This document shows positions 1 to 8,515 of a stretch of DNA of 64,000 nt, piece by piece; position 1 is the stretch's first letter; every line of letters begins with the position of its first letter. The notes under the pieces were generated by a model that ran no database searches, was not told the DNA's origin, and worked only from the letters and a program-made list of their open reading frames with translations. A program made the translations under genes and the position numbers. The stretch comes from Flavobacterium suaedae (GTDB lineage: Bacteria > Bacteroidota > Bacteroidia > Flavobacteriales > Flavobacteriaceae). The DNA lies in the NCBI RefSeq assembly GCF_014642915.1, contig NZ_BMJE01000001.1, positions 62,001-126,000 of the forward strand, given 5' to 3'.

Positions 1-75
1 TTAATAATATCAGGAAGTAAGATCGAAAACCTGTAAAAAAGAGTAGATCAAATCTTTAATTTAATTTCTTATATT

Positions 76-351
76 ATGAAAGCAATTGCAAAATTGATTT
101 TACCTGTAGCGGCGTTTATGCTGGCAAGTGCAGGTGCTGTGGGTACAAAGGCTGTTGAAGACAGTAAAGAAGGTACCCTGAACATTACCGGATATGTCCA
201 CCAGACTTCTAATCCGTGTTTTGAGGTTTCGGTAAACTGCCAGACCATGAACAATGGTCAAATCTGCAAGGCACTGACGCCTGAACAGAATGTTTACAGA
301 CTGACCGGTACCAATCAGTGTGCAGAGCTGCTGTGGAAGGTAATTCCATAG
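76..351 (+). CDS. DUF6520-like small secreted protein
   Basis: 91 aa with an N-terminal signal peptide (MKAIAKLILPVAAFMLASAG) and four cysteines in the mature part, two of them in the pair CFEVSVNC, which could form disulfides after export. The start, length and Cys-containing C-terminus match the DUF6520 family, small exported proteins of unknown role common in Flavobacteriaceae. It is a single gene convergent with the peptidase gene, with a terminator just downstream. No function can be assigned. Confidence 0.7.
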   Translation: MKAIAKLILPVAAFMLASAGAVGTKAVEDSKEGTLNITGYVHQTSNPCFEVSVNCQTMNNGQICKALTPEQNVYRLTGTNQCAELLWKVIP

Positions 352-374
352 TATACCGTGAAAGTGACGGAAGC

Positions 375-411
375 AATGATGCAGTTCTTTAGAAGAGCTG
401 CATCATTTTTT
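375..411 (+). terminator. Rho-independent terminator after the DUF6520 gene
   Basis: Ten-bp arms (aatgatgcag at 375-384, ctgcatcatt at 398-407) are followed by a T-run to 411. It ends the + strand gene and touches the stop codon of the convergent peptidase gene. The minus side has no T-run, so it probably works in one direction only. Confidence 0.7.
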
Positions 412-3043
412 ACTTTACACCTTTCGTTATCCAGTCGTGGGAATACTCCTTTTTTAAAAAGTAATCAAACCACTCTCCAACCCTTATCGTAAGGTCTTCC
501 TGGGCAGCCGAATCGAAAAGAACATGGCCCTCTTTAGGATAGAGGAGCAGTGCCGTTGTTTTATTCAGCCTTCTCAGGGCCAAATACATTTCTATACTTT
601 GCTCGTGCCTGACATTGCCATCCATTTTACCCGCAAATAAAAGTAAGGGAGTCTTAACCTTATCGGCAAATAAAATCGGAGAATTATCCAGATATATATC
701 GGGGTTATCGTAGAGCATGCTGCCAAGCCTGTATTGCTGGATTTCATATCGCCACATATCCGCTGTGTTGGAGTCCGTATGAACTGAAAAATAAGCACTA
801 ACAACATCGGAAACAGCCGAGCCGCTGACTGCCGCTGCAAATATATCGGAATGGGAAACAATGAAATTAGTTTCATAACCCCCAAAAGAATGCCCGAAGA
901 GGCCAATCGCGGACGTATCTATGTCAGCCCAGGACCGTGCCGCACGTACTGCAGCTTCTACGCATTCAACTGCTGATTTGCCGGTGTTTCCTTTTGCATA
1001 CATTATATCCGGTTTCAGCACTAAGTATCCATTGGCGGTAAGGTGTGCAATATTAAATCCGTAATTATTTCGTAGTGCGGGATTTACATAAGAGTTGATG
1101 TCCCTGGATACAATATCATAGATGTACACAATCATGGGATACTTTTTCTTCTCATCATAATCTGCAGGATAATACAATGCTGTATTTAATGTTTTTTCAT
1201 TCTGAGTTTTATATTGGATAAGTACGGATTTTCCCCAGCTGTAGTGAAAATGATGCGGGTTCGATTGATATACCATCACATGCCGGCCTGTACTTTCGCC
1301 ATAGATCAGTTGGGGCGGTAAGTCAAACCTCTGATTGATAAAAATGTATGAACTGTCATCCCCGGCGGTAATCAAACGACTTGCTGAAAAACCGTCGGTA
1401 AACGTTTCTGTTGTTGTCTTATGAAGTACGGAGTAACCCCAAACGCCCGTGTTTATATCGAAGGTCCGCAGCCATACTGGCTTTGCAGGGTCTATGGTTT
1501 CCAGTGAGGCACCTGAATAGTTGTAGGGAACCTGCCATTGATTTTCGGGAACTATCCTGTACTGTACATTATTCTCCCTTCCTTTTGTAAGCCTCCTGAA
1601 AGCTTTGCCATCTGATGACAGCGCCCAGATGTCATAGTAATCATATACCAGCAGTTCCCTGTCTTTTGTATATCCTCCCAAGCCATAGACTTCCAGTTGA
1701 TTCGCAGGGTCCATGCTGCCGGTGTCAAATACGGTAGCGATTCCTGAGGTCAGATTGAAATGTTTTTTCATGGATACGGAATACGACCACCAGTCAGACC
1801 CTCTGTAGTAGTAAATGAAATTTCCATCGGGTGATGTCCTGAGCTGTGATATAGCCGTCGGCTGCTTTCGCAGCAGGAGTTCTGTTTTTCCGGTAGACAG
1901 TTCGGTAAGGTAAAGATCCATGTCCTTTACGCCTTTATACTGAGGATCGTAGTTTATGCTGCTTCCCGTGAGGGCATAATTCTGACTGCCCGCAAGCATT
2001 ACAAACGAGTCGTCCTTACCGGTAATCTTCCTCACTTTTCCTGACAGGGGCCACCATACTGCAAGTTCATAAAATTCATCCGACCGGTATGCTTTCGCCT
2101 CGGGATATAATCTTTTATCATTACCGTTCCATAGCTGCACATATTCATCTTCAACCCAAGGCGTATCATTATGGCCCTTCAGTCCAAAGAACACCTTCTT
2201 TCCATCATCAGAGATTTTCAGGGCTCTTGACCGATCTTTACCGATTGCCATGCCTTTTGGAAAACCTTTTGCATGAGAAGGCGTAAGCCGGAATAACTGT
2301 CCGTTTTTCAATTGGTAGCAGCATAGGATATTCTCCTGCGCTGTCGAGGTATCAGCATCCCCGTAAAATAGTAAATAGCGGTCATCACTGCTCCAGGTCA
2401 GTGTATGGATATTATAGGTTCCAGCCTCCATCACAGTTATACTTTTCTTCCTTCCCGTAAACGGAAGGACATAAATGTGCGATTCTTTCGCATTTCTAAC
2501 AACATATGCAAGAGCATCTTTAGCAGTATTCCACGCATAAGAGCTTACATTGTGGATTGTATCGCGTACACTTCCCCCGGCAGTCCGTATCAGGAGTGCC
2601 CTCTCTTTTTTATCCACCCTCTCATAAGTGACCAGATACCTTTGGTCACAAGTAAAGGAACCGCATTCCGCATCTGGCATCATCGTTGATTTTCCCGTAT
2701 TTGTATCGAGTAATTCCATACCGCCGGCAACTACTGTAAACAAGAACTGACTATCTCCATTAAAACAGCCCTGAGTTGCATTCGGAAAGGCATATTTGGC
2801 AGCTGAGGAAGTGCTTTTCACAAACAGGGTATCATTTCCACGGTCATTGGTCATATAATAGCTTGCCCATTTTCCGGTGGCTGAAACAGCCTCCGGCTGT
2901 AAGGTACCCCAGAGATGGTAATCTGCGTCGGTAAGCTTTTTTTTGGGAAGAGCCTGCCCCCACAGGGGACAGGACACTAACCCAAAAATGAGTACAGCGA
3001 AAGTGCTGTACACAACTTTTAAAGGTGATACAGGGCAGTTCAT
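410..3043 (-). CDS. S9 family prolyl oligopeptidase-like peptidase
   Basis: 877 aa from the chosen start. The N-terminus carries an uncleaved-anchor or signal segment (VVYSTFAVLIFGLVSCPLWG). The middle looks like a WD/beta-propeller (DPP IV/acylaminoacyl-peptidase type). The C-terminal 250 residues form an alpha/beta-hydrolase domain with the nucleophile motif GHSFGGYE, a likely acid in GKMDG and a likely His in KEGHVLF. A longer frame begins at 3109, but the ATG at 3043 overlaps the susD stop as TGATG, the signature of translational coupling, and puts the signal segment at the N-terminus. Third gene of a susC-susD-peptidase operon: peptides imported or held by SusCD could be trimmed here. 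The substrate is unknown. Confidence 0.88.
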   Translation of the reverse strand: MNCPVSPLKVVYSTFAVLIFGLVSCPLWGQALPKKKLTDADYHLWGTLQPEAVSATGKWASYYMTNDRGNDTLFVKSTSSAAKYAFPNATQGCFNGDSQFLFTVVAGGMELLDTNTGKSTMMPDAECGSFTCDQRYLVTYERVDKKERALLIRTAGGSVRDTIHNVSSYAWNTAKDALAYVVRNAKESHIYVLPFTGRKKSITVMEAGTYNIHTLTWSSDDRYLLFYGDADTSTAQENILCCYQLKNGQLFRLTPSHAKGFPKGMAIGKDRSRALKISDDGKKVFFGLKGHNDTPWVEDEYVQLWNGNDKRLYPEAKAYRSDEFYELAVWWPLSGKVRKITGKDDSFVMLAGSQNYALTGSSINYDPQYKGVKDMDLYLTELSTGKTELLLRKQPTAISQLRTSPDGNFIYYYRGSDWWSYSVSMKKHFNLTSGIATVFDTGSMDPANQLEVYGLGGYTKDRELLVYDYYDIWALSSDGKAFRRLTKGRENNVQYRIVPENQWQVPYNYSGASLETIDPAKPVWLRTFDINTGVWGYSVLHKTTTETFTDGFSASRLITAGDDSSYIFINQRFDLPPQLIYGESTGRHVMVYQSNPHHFHYSWGKSVLIQYKTQNEKTLNTALYYPADYDEKKKYPMIVYIYDIVSRDINSYVNPALRNNYGFNIAHLTANGYLVLKPDIMYAKGNTGKSAVECVEAAVRAARSWADIDTSAIGLFGHSFGGYETNFIVSHSDIFAAAVSGSAVSDVVSAYFSVHTDSNTADMWRYEIQQYRLGSMLYDNPDIYLDNSPILFADKVKTPLLLFAGKMDGNVRHEQSIEMYLALRRLNKTTALLLYPKEGHVLFDSAAQEDLTIRVGEWFDYFLKKEYSHDWITKGVK

Positions 3044-4410
3044 CAGTAACCTATATTTTGCGGAAGCAGGTTCGGGTTTGCCAGTATTTCGGTTTCGGGT
3101 ACCGGCCATAGCCTGTCATGGGTATCCCATCCGGGCTTTACCTCCGATAAGGCAGCATCCAGCCCGCCAGTGCGCTTCAGATCGAAAAAGCGGTGCCCGT
3201 ACTCGGTAAAAAGTTCATGCCTTCGTTCTTCCAGGACGGCTGAGACGATATCTTCAGCTGTTGTTGCTTCGGTAGCTCCCAATCCTGCGCGTGCCCTGAC
3301 TTTATTGAGGTCCGCAACAGCCCCGATCAGTTCCCCCTGTCTTGCCCTGGCCTCTGCGCGGATAAGGTATTGTTCGGCCAGACGCAGCAGCACCGAGTAT
3401 TCTACAGATGTCCCCGTATTTGTATTCTGTTTATATTTATAGGGATAGTACCATGTATCGATCCCGTCCGTAACGGAACCAACCCAATGCAATTTCCTCA
3501 GATCACCCGCTTCAAAAGAATCGATGAGTCCCTGAGTTAAAGACATGGTGGGTGGCGGACCTTCCAGGAAAATAAAAGCACGAGCCTCATAGGTATTATC
3601 ACCTTCCTGCAGCGGCTTTGCCTGCCAAATCGTAGACGAGCTTTGCCTGAGGAATACAAGGTCAAGGTCTGTTTCCCAAAAATATTGGGAATCATTAATT
3701 ACAGCCGATGCTGCATCGGCTGCTTCAGACCATTGCCCTAAATACAGCAGAACCCTTGCCATCATTGCATAGGCAGCACCCCTGTTCGGCCTTACCCGCT
3801 CTCCTGTAAGGTCTTCAATTGGCAATAAAGCTATTGCAGTATCCAGATCAGCTATAATCCGTGTATAAACTTCTGTAGCAGGCATACGGGAGACAAGACG
3901 GTTTTGCTCATAATTTGTCGTTGTAACATATGGGATATCCCCATAGGCGTTGAGCAGGTAGAAATGAACAAGGGCTCGAAGGAAATGGGCTTCTCCGCTA
4001 AAGCGGTTTCGGTCATCGGTTTCAAGAGCCTGTGATTGTTCAACACCTTCAATTACGGCATTGGAGCAGTAAATGAGATAGTAGCTTTCATTCCACAGTT
4101 GCGAGGCAACCGAACTGGAGGGCAGCAGCGCATTGTTGTAGAGTTCCAGGTTAGAGGTGCCTGCTCCCCCGAAATACTTCAGCTCATCGGCATAGAGCCC
4201 CATGGCAGTGGTACTTCCGAGGCTGGACCCGGTAAGGAACCCTGTGTCGCGCAATCTGGTATAGATGTGTGCGAGTGCCGCATTTGCCGTGTTAGGGTCA
4301 TTAAATACGGTAGTTCCTGTCAGTTGTGAATCTGGAAGTTCAACTTCCACAAAATCCTCACAACCATAACAGCATATTAAAAACAGTAGAATGTATATCT
4401 GATTTTTCAT
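3043..4410 (-). CDS. SusD/RagB-family outer-membrane lipoprotein
   Basis: 455 aa. A lipoprotein signal ends in a lipobox-like CCYGC near residues 13-17, followed by the usual SusD opening (EDFVEVELPDSQLTG), an alpha-helical TPR-like body and the C-terminal region with EERRHELFTEYGHRFFDLKR, a hallmark of RagB/SusD proteins. It would sit on the cell surface as the lid of the SusC transporter and bind the nutrient. It lies 18 nt downstream of susC and is coupled to the peptidase gene by a one-base overlap. The partner peptidase points to peptide rather than glycan uptake (inference; RagAB is the known peptide precedent). Confidence 0.93.
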   Translation of the reverse strand: MKNQIYILLFLICCYGCEDFVEVELPDSQLTGTTVFNDPNTANAALAHIYTRLRDTGFLTGSSLGSTTAMGLYADELKYFGGAGTSNLELYNNALLPSSSVASQLWNESYYLIYCSNAVIEGVEQSQALETDDRNRFSGEAHFLRALVHFYLLNAYGDIPYVTTTNYEQNRLVSRMPATEVYTRIIADLDTAIALLPIEDLTGERVRPNRGAAYAMMARVLLYLGQWSEAADAASAVINDSQYFWETDLDLVFLRQSSSTIWQAKPLQEGDNTYEARAFIFLEGPPPTMSLTQGLIDSFEAGDLRKLHWVGSVTDGIDTWYYPYKYKQNTNTGTSVEYSVLLRLAEQYLIRAEARARQGELIGAVADLNKVRARAGLGATEATTAEDIVSAVLEERRHELFTEYGHRFFDLKRTGGLDAALSEVKPGWDTHDRLWPVPETEILANPNLLPQNIGY

Positions 4411-4428
4411 TATTAACAGGTTTTAAAT

Positions 4429-7400
4429 TTAGAAAGTTAGACGAACCCCTGAGGATATTACCCGTAGGGGAGGGAGCTGCCCGGCAAATTTGAACTCCGG
4501 ATCGCTTCCTTTATACTTGGTGAATGTCAGGAGGTTCTGGCCCTGAACAAAAATCAGGCACTTAAGGGGCTTCGCATCGTTTAGTGGCAGGTCATAGGAA
4601 AGGGATACATTCTTTAATTTTAAATAGGAGGCATCAACTACCGCGGCATCGCTGGAGGTATACCGATCATAGGCTTCCATGGCGGCACCGTTATACCCAA
4701 GGGTCAGTACCTGTTGTGAGGACACATCACCAGGCTGTTGCCATCCCGTCTGGTTGCCGCGGAGCTGGTTTACCCAGGTACCCCGCGCACCTGCATTGAA
4801 CTCAAAACGTTCCTGTTTTACAAATTGCAGAAAGACATCCAACTGGAGCCTTTTCCAGGTGAACTGGTTCAAGAGCCCTCCGAAATATTTCGGGGCAAAA
4901 TCAACGATCCTGCTCCTGTCACCCAGTGAGCTCAGTGTCCCGTCGCCGTTCACGTCCTCGAAGGTGTAAATCCCGCTCTGGGGATCAACACCCGTATAGT
5001 GGTATAGCTTCCTTATGTTCACCGACTCACCGATAACATAGGTATTGGCATACGGAGATGCTACCAGCCCCGGAAAGGACAGCAGCTTATTGCGGTTAGC
5101 CGAGATATTAAAAGTAGTGGTCCACGATAAGCCATCATATTTAAGATTTTCAGTCCTCAGGGTAAATTCAACACCGCGGTTCTCCACGGTGGCGCCAAGA
5201 TTGGCATTCAGGGTAGTAAACCCTGTTGTCCCCGGAAGGTGTATCCCGACGAGCTGGTCTGAGGAGCGATTCGTATAAAATGAGGCTGTTATAAAAATAC
5301 GGTCCTTAAAAAAACCGGTTTCCAGCCCCAGCTCAAGTTTCCTGTTTGTTTCCCATCCAAATGCCGGATTGTACAGCCTTGAAGGCTCTAGCCCGTTTGT
5401 ACCCTGATAGGCCACACCGGTGGAGGTATAGGTGTCGAGGAACTGATAGTCACCAATCTGGTCGTTTCCGGTAATACCGTAGCTTCCCCGTAATTTTCCA
5501 AAACTCAGAATAGTATTATCCTTCAGCCAGCTCTCGTTGGAGAGCAGCCATGCTGCCCCGACAGCACCAAAGTTGGCAAACTGCCTGCCCGGCCCGAAAC
5601 GGCTGGATCCGTCCCTTCTGCCGGTAATGTTTACAATATAGCGCGAATCGAAATTGTAATTTAACCTTGCAAATGCCGCCTGGTATTTGTAGATGGTTTC
5701 GTCGCTTCGCAATACGGAGATACTGGCAGCCGATGCAAGGTCATTAATGAGGCTGTTGCTGGAAAAGCCGTTCCCGCTTTCAAAAAGTCGTTTGGTACGC
5801 TGGCTTTGAAAGGATGTCCCTACCAGGGCCGTCAGGGTTCCTTTTCCAATCCTCAGGTTGTAGTTTACCTGCGGCTCAATAATCCACGAGCGCAGCGCAG
5901 TCTGGCTTATATTCAGACCCGAGACACTGCTGTCGAGGCCGTATGCAGGGTTGAATACCGTGGACGGAGTTGTTCGCCGCTCCTCATTGAGGATCTCATT
6001 ATACCCGAAACTGCTTTTTAACTGTAAACCGTTGAACAGCTGATAGGACAGTACAGTATTCGCTGTCAGGCTGTTGGTGCGTGCCAAAAAATTTGAATTT
6101 AAGGCAGCAAGCGGATTTTCAAAGGTGCCGTTTTCCCAATTCAGGTTACCCTGGTCATCATACAGTGCCGGGGCATTGGGGGCAAGGGTAAGCGCCACGC
6201 CGCTCAGGTCAGTGGCAGCCTGGTTGTTTTTCTGAAAAACATAATTTCCCGAGAATGATATGGTGAACTTTTCATCCTGTGACCTGTGGTTTGCGGTAAA
6301 ATGTACAGCACCTTTGTCGTATTGAAAATCACCTGGCATTACGGTGGTCTCCGTCCTGTAATTCCCGCTTAGAAGAAATTGCGTACCGGCAGAACCGCCT
6401 GACATCGATGCCCTAAGGTCCGTAATCCTTGCCGTGCCGCCGATAAGTTCCTTTTGCCAGTCGGTATAGCGGTTCCGATCCCATATACCGTTGATATCCG
6501 TCGCCCATTCGGGAATTTCTGTCAGTCCGTCACTGGCGACTGCCTGCTCCCGCATGGCAATGTATTCCCGTGTGTTCAGCAGTTCAGCAAAGCGGCCCAC
6601 TTTAGCGAAAGCCGTCGAAGCTTCCGTACTGAAGGTTGTTTTACCCGCTTTTCCCTTTTTGGTGGTGATAAGCACCACACCATTGGCTCCGCGTGAACCG
6701 TAAATAGCTGTGGCATCCGCGTCTTTAAGCACCTCAATACTTGCAATATCCGCCGGGTTAATGCTGTTGAGCGGATTTGTCATAGTAATGAATACCCCGG
6801 ATGTATTGGGGGCACCGATGCTTTCGGACGAAAAAGGCACTCCGTCGATAAGGTACAGCGGCTCATTGCCGTCAGCCCTGAGACTGTTTGTGCCCCTGAT
6901 CCTTATCTGGAAGCCTCCTCCGGGCATGCCGTTATCCTGTGTAATATCCACCCCGGCCATACGCCCCTGCATGGTGCCCAGTACGTTGGCTACCGGCTGG
7001 TCGCGTATCTCCTCATTGGTGATACGGGCAATACTGCCCGTACTTTCTTTTTCCTTTACCGAGTAGTACCCGGCATTGATGACCACCTCCTGCAGCTGCG
7101 CTGCATCCTCTGCCAGCAGCACATCAAGGGTACTAGAGTCCACGACATACTCCACCTCTTTATAACCGATAAAGGAAAACACCAGTGTATCTCCAAGGGC
7201 TGCATTAATGCTGTACTGTCCCTTTTCGTCCGTGATGGTTGAAATAGATTTCCCCTTTACAAAAACGGTAACACCGGGCAATGATCTGGCAGCATCGGAT
7301 ACTGTTCCCGAGACGGCTGACTGCCAGTAGGAAATAGTTATATCGTGACGAAGATAATTGGCATGCATGTGGCTGCACCAGAGCAACAGCCCTAAAATAA

Positions 7401-7437
7401 AGGCAAAGCAGCCCTTATTCAATGAAATTATTTTCAT
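4429..7437 (-). CDS. SusC/RagA TonB-linked outer-membrane transporter
   Basis: 1002 aa. Signal peptide (about 1-27), a carboxypeptidase-like regulatory domain (about 40-110, with SGTVSDAARSLPGVTVFVKG), a short linker, a plug domain from about 125 (QPVANVLGTMQGRMAGVDIT; VLKDADATAIYGSRGANG) and a C-terminal 22-strand barrel ending in VRLTF. It imports oligomeric substrate using TonB energy. First gene of the operon with susD and the S9 peptidase. Codon use is richer in G+C than in the host backbone, matching the ICE core, so it is probably cargo. Substrate not determined. Confidence 0.95.
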   Translation of the reverse strand: MKIISLNKGCFAFILGLLLWCSHMHANYLRHDITISYWQSAVSGTVSDAARSLPGVTVFVKGKSISTITDEKGQYSINAALGDTLVFSFIGYKEVEYVVDSSTLDVLLAEDAAQLQEVVINAGYYSVKEKESTGSIARITNEEIRDQPVANVLGTMQGRMAGVDITQDNGMPGGGFQIRIRGTNSLRADGNEPLYLIDGVPFSSESIGAPNTSGVFITMTNPLNSINPADIASIEVLKDADATAIYGSRGANGVVLITTKKGKAGKTTFSTEASTAFAKVGRFAELLNTREYIAMREQAVASDGLTEIPEWATDINGIWDRNRYTDWQKELIGGTARITDLRASMSGGSAGTQFLLSGNYRTETTVMPGDFQYDKGAVHFTANHRSQDEKFTISFSGNYVFQKNNQAATDLSGVALTLAPNAPALYDDQGNLNWENGTFENPLAALNSNFLARTNSLTANTVLSYQLFNGLQLKSSFGYNEILNEERRTTPSTVFNPAYGLDSSVSGLNISQTALRSWIIEPQVNYNLRIGKGTLTALVGTSFQSQRTKRLFESGNGFSSNSLINDLASAASISVLRSDETIYKYQAAFARLNYNFDSRYIVNITGRRDGSSRFGPGRQFANFGAVGAAWLLSNESWLKDNTILSFGKLRGSYGITGNDQIGDYQFLDTYTSTGVAYQGTNGLEPSRLYNPAFGWETNRKLELGLETGFFKDRIFITASFYTNRSSDQLVGIHLPGTTGFTTLNANLGATVENRGVEFTLRTENLKYDGLSWTTTFNISANRNKLLSFPGLVASPYANTYVIGESVNIRKLYHYTGVDPQSGIYTFEDVNGDGTLSSLGDRSRIVDFAPKYFGGLLNQFTWKRLQLDVFLQFVKQERFEFNAGARGTWVNQLRGNQTGWQQPGDVSSQQVLTLGYNGAAMEAYDRYTSSDAAVVDASYLKLKNVSLSYDLPLNDAKPLKCLIFVQGQNLLTFTKYKGSDPEFKFAGQLPPLRVISSGVRLTF

Positions 7438-7479
7438 AATTTTGAATTGTTAAATGAAACGAAAGTTTTGTTTTCTCAC

Positions 7480-7520
7480 GCCTTCTGCTGGCTCGGCCAA
7501 GAAACAGCAGAGGGCTTTTT
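7480..7520 (+). terminator. Terminator-like hairpin upstream of susC
   Basis: Arms gccttctgctg (7480-7490) and cagcagagggc (7505-7515) pair with one wobble and are followed by five T (7516-7520). It would terminate + strand transcription, although no + strand gene precedes it. On the minus strand it lies in the susC leader 40-80 nt before the start codon, where it could act as an mRNA structure. Confidence 0.4.
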
Positions 7521-7822
7521 ATTTGTGTTTTGGTCCGATTGTTTACTGGTCTTTCATGGGAAAAAAATGGTTTGTAGGTTAGTATTCTGGCTAGTTATTC
7601 TCTTTCCGATAGTTCCGGAGCCTTCTACAGATATTGCGGCATGAGTGGTGGGATCCAAAGAGTAAGGACCGAAAAAAGGAAAACGATGAATTTTCAAACA
7701 CGCAACCATACTGTAGTATTGCTTAGCGCGACACCGGGGAAACATTGCTGAGAAGTAAGCTGAATAAAATACAATAGAAAACCATCCCAAAAAAGGAGGC
7801 GTGGGTTTCAACTCAACTTACT

Positions 7823-7929
7823 GCCATTGAGGTACTGGTATACCGTGCAACAATAAGTGAGCCCACGCCATTATGGCGTGAGCATTTACACTTATCTTCC
7901 CGTTGCAAAAATTACCAGTTTTCAATGGC
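7823..7929. repeat. Large nested imperfect palindrome
   Basis: Five consecutive helices share one axis: gccattga (7823-7830) with tcaatggc (7922-7929); actggta (7834-7840) with taccagt (7913-7919); tgcaac (7846-7851) with gttgca (7902-7907); ataagtg (7853-7859) with cacttat (7889-7895); cacgccat (7864-7871) with atggcgtg (7873-7880). That is 36 paired positions over 107 nt with small, fairly balanced internal loops. It could be a structured RNA, the end or remnant of a hairpin-ended mobile element, or a recombination site. No flanking transposase or coding sequence was seen. Confidence 0.6.
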
Positions 7930-8023
7930 GGGATTCAAAGCGAATGCTTCTAATATTAATATTGAAGTATCGCAAATTTAACAAATATGATACATTATAC
8001 ATAGTATCGAGTCAAATATATTA

Positions 8024-8059
8024 ATTTTTATCGGTACGTCAAAACGTACCGATAAAAAT
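8024..8059. promoter_or_regulatory. Perfect 16-bp palindrome, candidate operator
   Basis: atttttatcggtacgt (8024-8039) and its exact reverse complement (8044-8059) flank a 4-nt loop (caaa). It ends nine bases before the first possible start of the small XRE-like gene. No T-run follows on either strand, which argues against a simple terminator. An autoregulatory operator for the adjacent regulator is the most economical reading. Confidence 0.5.
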
Positions 8060-8068
8060 ATTTAGAAA

Positions 8069-8392
8069 TTGTTAATTGCAATTGTGAAGGAAGATACGGA
8101 TAATATTATTAAAATAAGAATTGCAATTACTTTACGACAGCTGCTCAGAAAAAAAGGAGTACCTGTTGAAGTTAGTAGCTATAATGATATCGCTATAGTA
8201 GCCGATTTAAGAAAAGCAACCGTTACCGATGCTTTCAATGCCAATACGGCATGTAAAGGAGTAACCTTATTTCTAATTATTAACGCAATGGGATATTCCG
8301 TTACCGAATTTGGGAAAGTTTACGATTCTATATTAGATTCAGAGATTACTCAGTTTGTGAGAGGAATACATCCTACTCAAAGGAAAAAATGA
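8069..8392 (+). CDS. Small XRE-type helix-turn-helix regulator (putative)
   Basis: Up to 107 aa from a TTG at 8069; a GTG at 8084 is the alternative, and an in-frame stop at 8063 rules out anything longer. Residues about 15-85 follow the Cro/C1 (XRE) pattern: a first helix (IRIAITLRQLLRKKG), a recognition-helix region (LRKATVTDAFNANTAC), and the LFLIINAMGYSVTEF segment resembling the usual 'L..IA.ALG.s..eL' of XRE domains. It sits between a palindrome and the PHP-ATPase gene, so it may control the cargo cassette. The stop codon lies within its own terminator stem. Family call moderate, start uncertain. Confidence 0.6.
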   Translation: MLIAIVKEDTDNIIKIRIAITLRQLLRKKGVPVEVSSYNDIAIVADLRKATVTDAFNANTACKGVTLFLIINAMGYSVTEFGKVYDSILDSEITQFVRGIHPTQRKK

Positions 8393-8419
8393 AAGATGTG
8401 AGAGCATCTTTCATTTTTT
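8387..8419 (+). terminator. Terminator overlapping the stop of the XRE-like gene
   Basis: Twelve-bp perfect arms aaatgaaagatg (8387-8398) and catctttcattt (8405-8416) around tgagag, followed by T to 8419. The stop codon (8390-8392) lies in the left arm. Confidence 0.85.
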
Positions 8420-8427
8420 AGAAATAT

Positions 8428-8481
8428 TACCTGTCGATTAAAACAGGTATTATTACCTATTTATTTTTAACACAACTTTTG
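8428..8481 (+). promoter_or_regulatory. Putative promoter/operator region of the PHP-ATPase gene
   Basis: A dyad tacctgt (8428-8434) / acaggta (8443-8449) is followed by the overlapping aggta...tacct (8445-8458). Downstream, aacttttg (8474-8481) matches TAnnTTTG except at the first base, about 35 nt before the ATG. No -33 TTG was found at the expected distance, so the promoter call is weak. The dyads are candidate sites for the preceding regulator. Confidence 0.3.
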
Positions 8482-8515
8482 TAATTTTATCTTACATCGT
8501 TAAGCTCGATATAAG

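Larger units (their letters stand above)
7438..8068. other. Long non-coding interval between susC and the cargo island
   Basis: About 630 nt without a convincing gene. From left to right it holds the 5' leader of susC with a terminator-like hairpin, a stretch with nothing recognised (about 7525-7820), a large nested stem (7823-7929), a lone TAnnTTTG match on the minus strand (7973-7980) and a perfect 16-bp palindrome (8024-8059). The base composition drops to AT-rich inside this interval, so it probably contains the left junction of the defence-like cargo. Confidence 0.5.

Noticed and set aside
3043-3109. Longer start for the S9 peptidase at 3109
   Set aside because: It would run into susD and put polar residues before the signal segment; the TGATG overlap favours 3043.
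7447-7811. Two small open frames (7447-7644 and 7554-7811)
   Set aside because: Both need a TTG start, neither has a domain, and they include the terminator-like hairpin.
7823-7929. Integron attC site
   Set aside because: The paired segments tgcaac/gttgca do not match the R-box consensus RYYYAAC/GTTRRRY, and no integron integrase is in the window.
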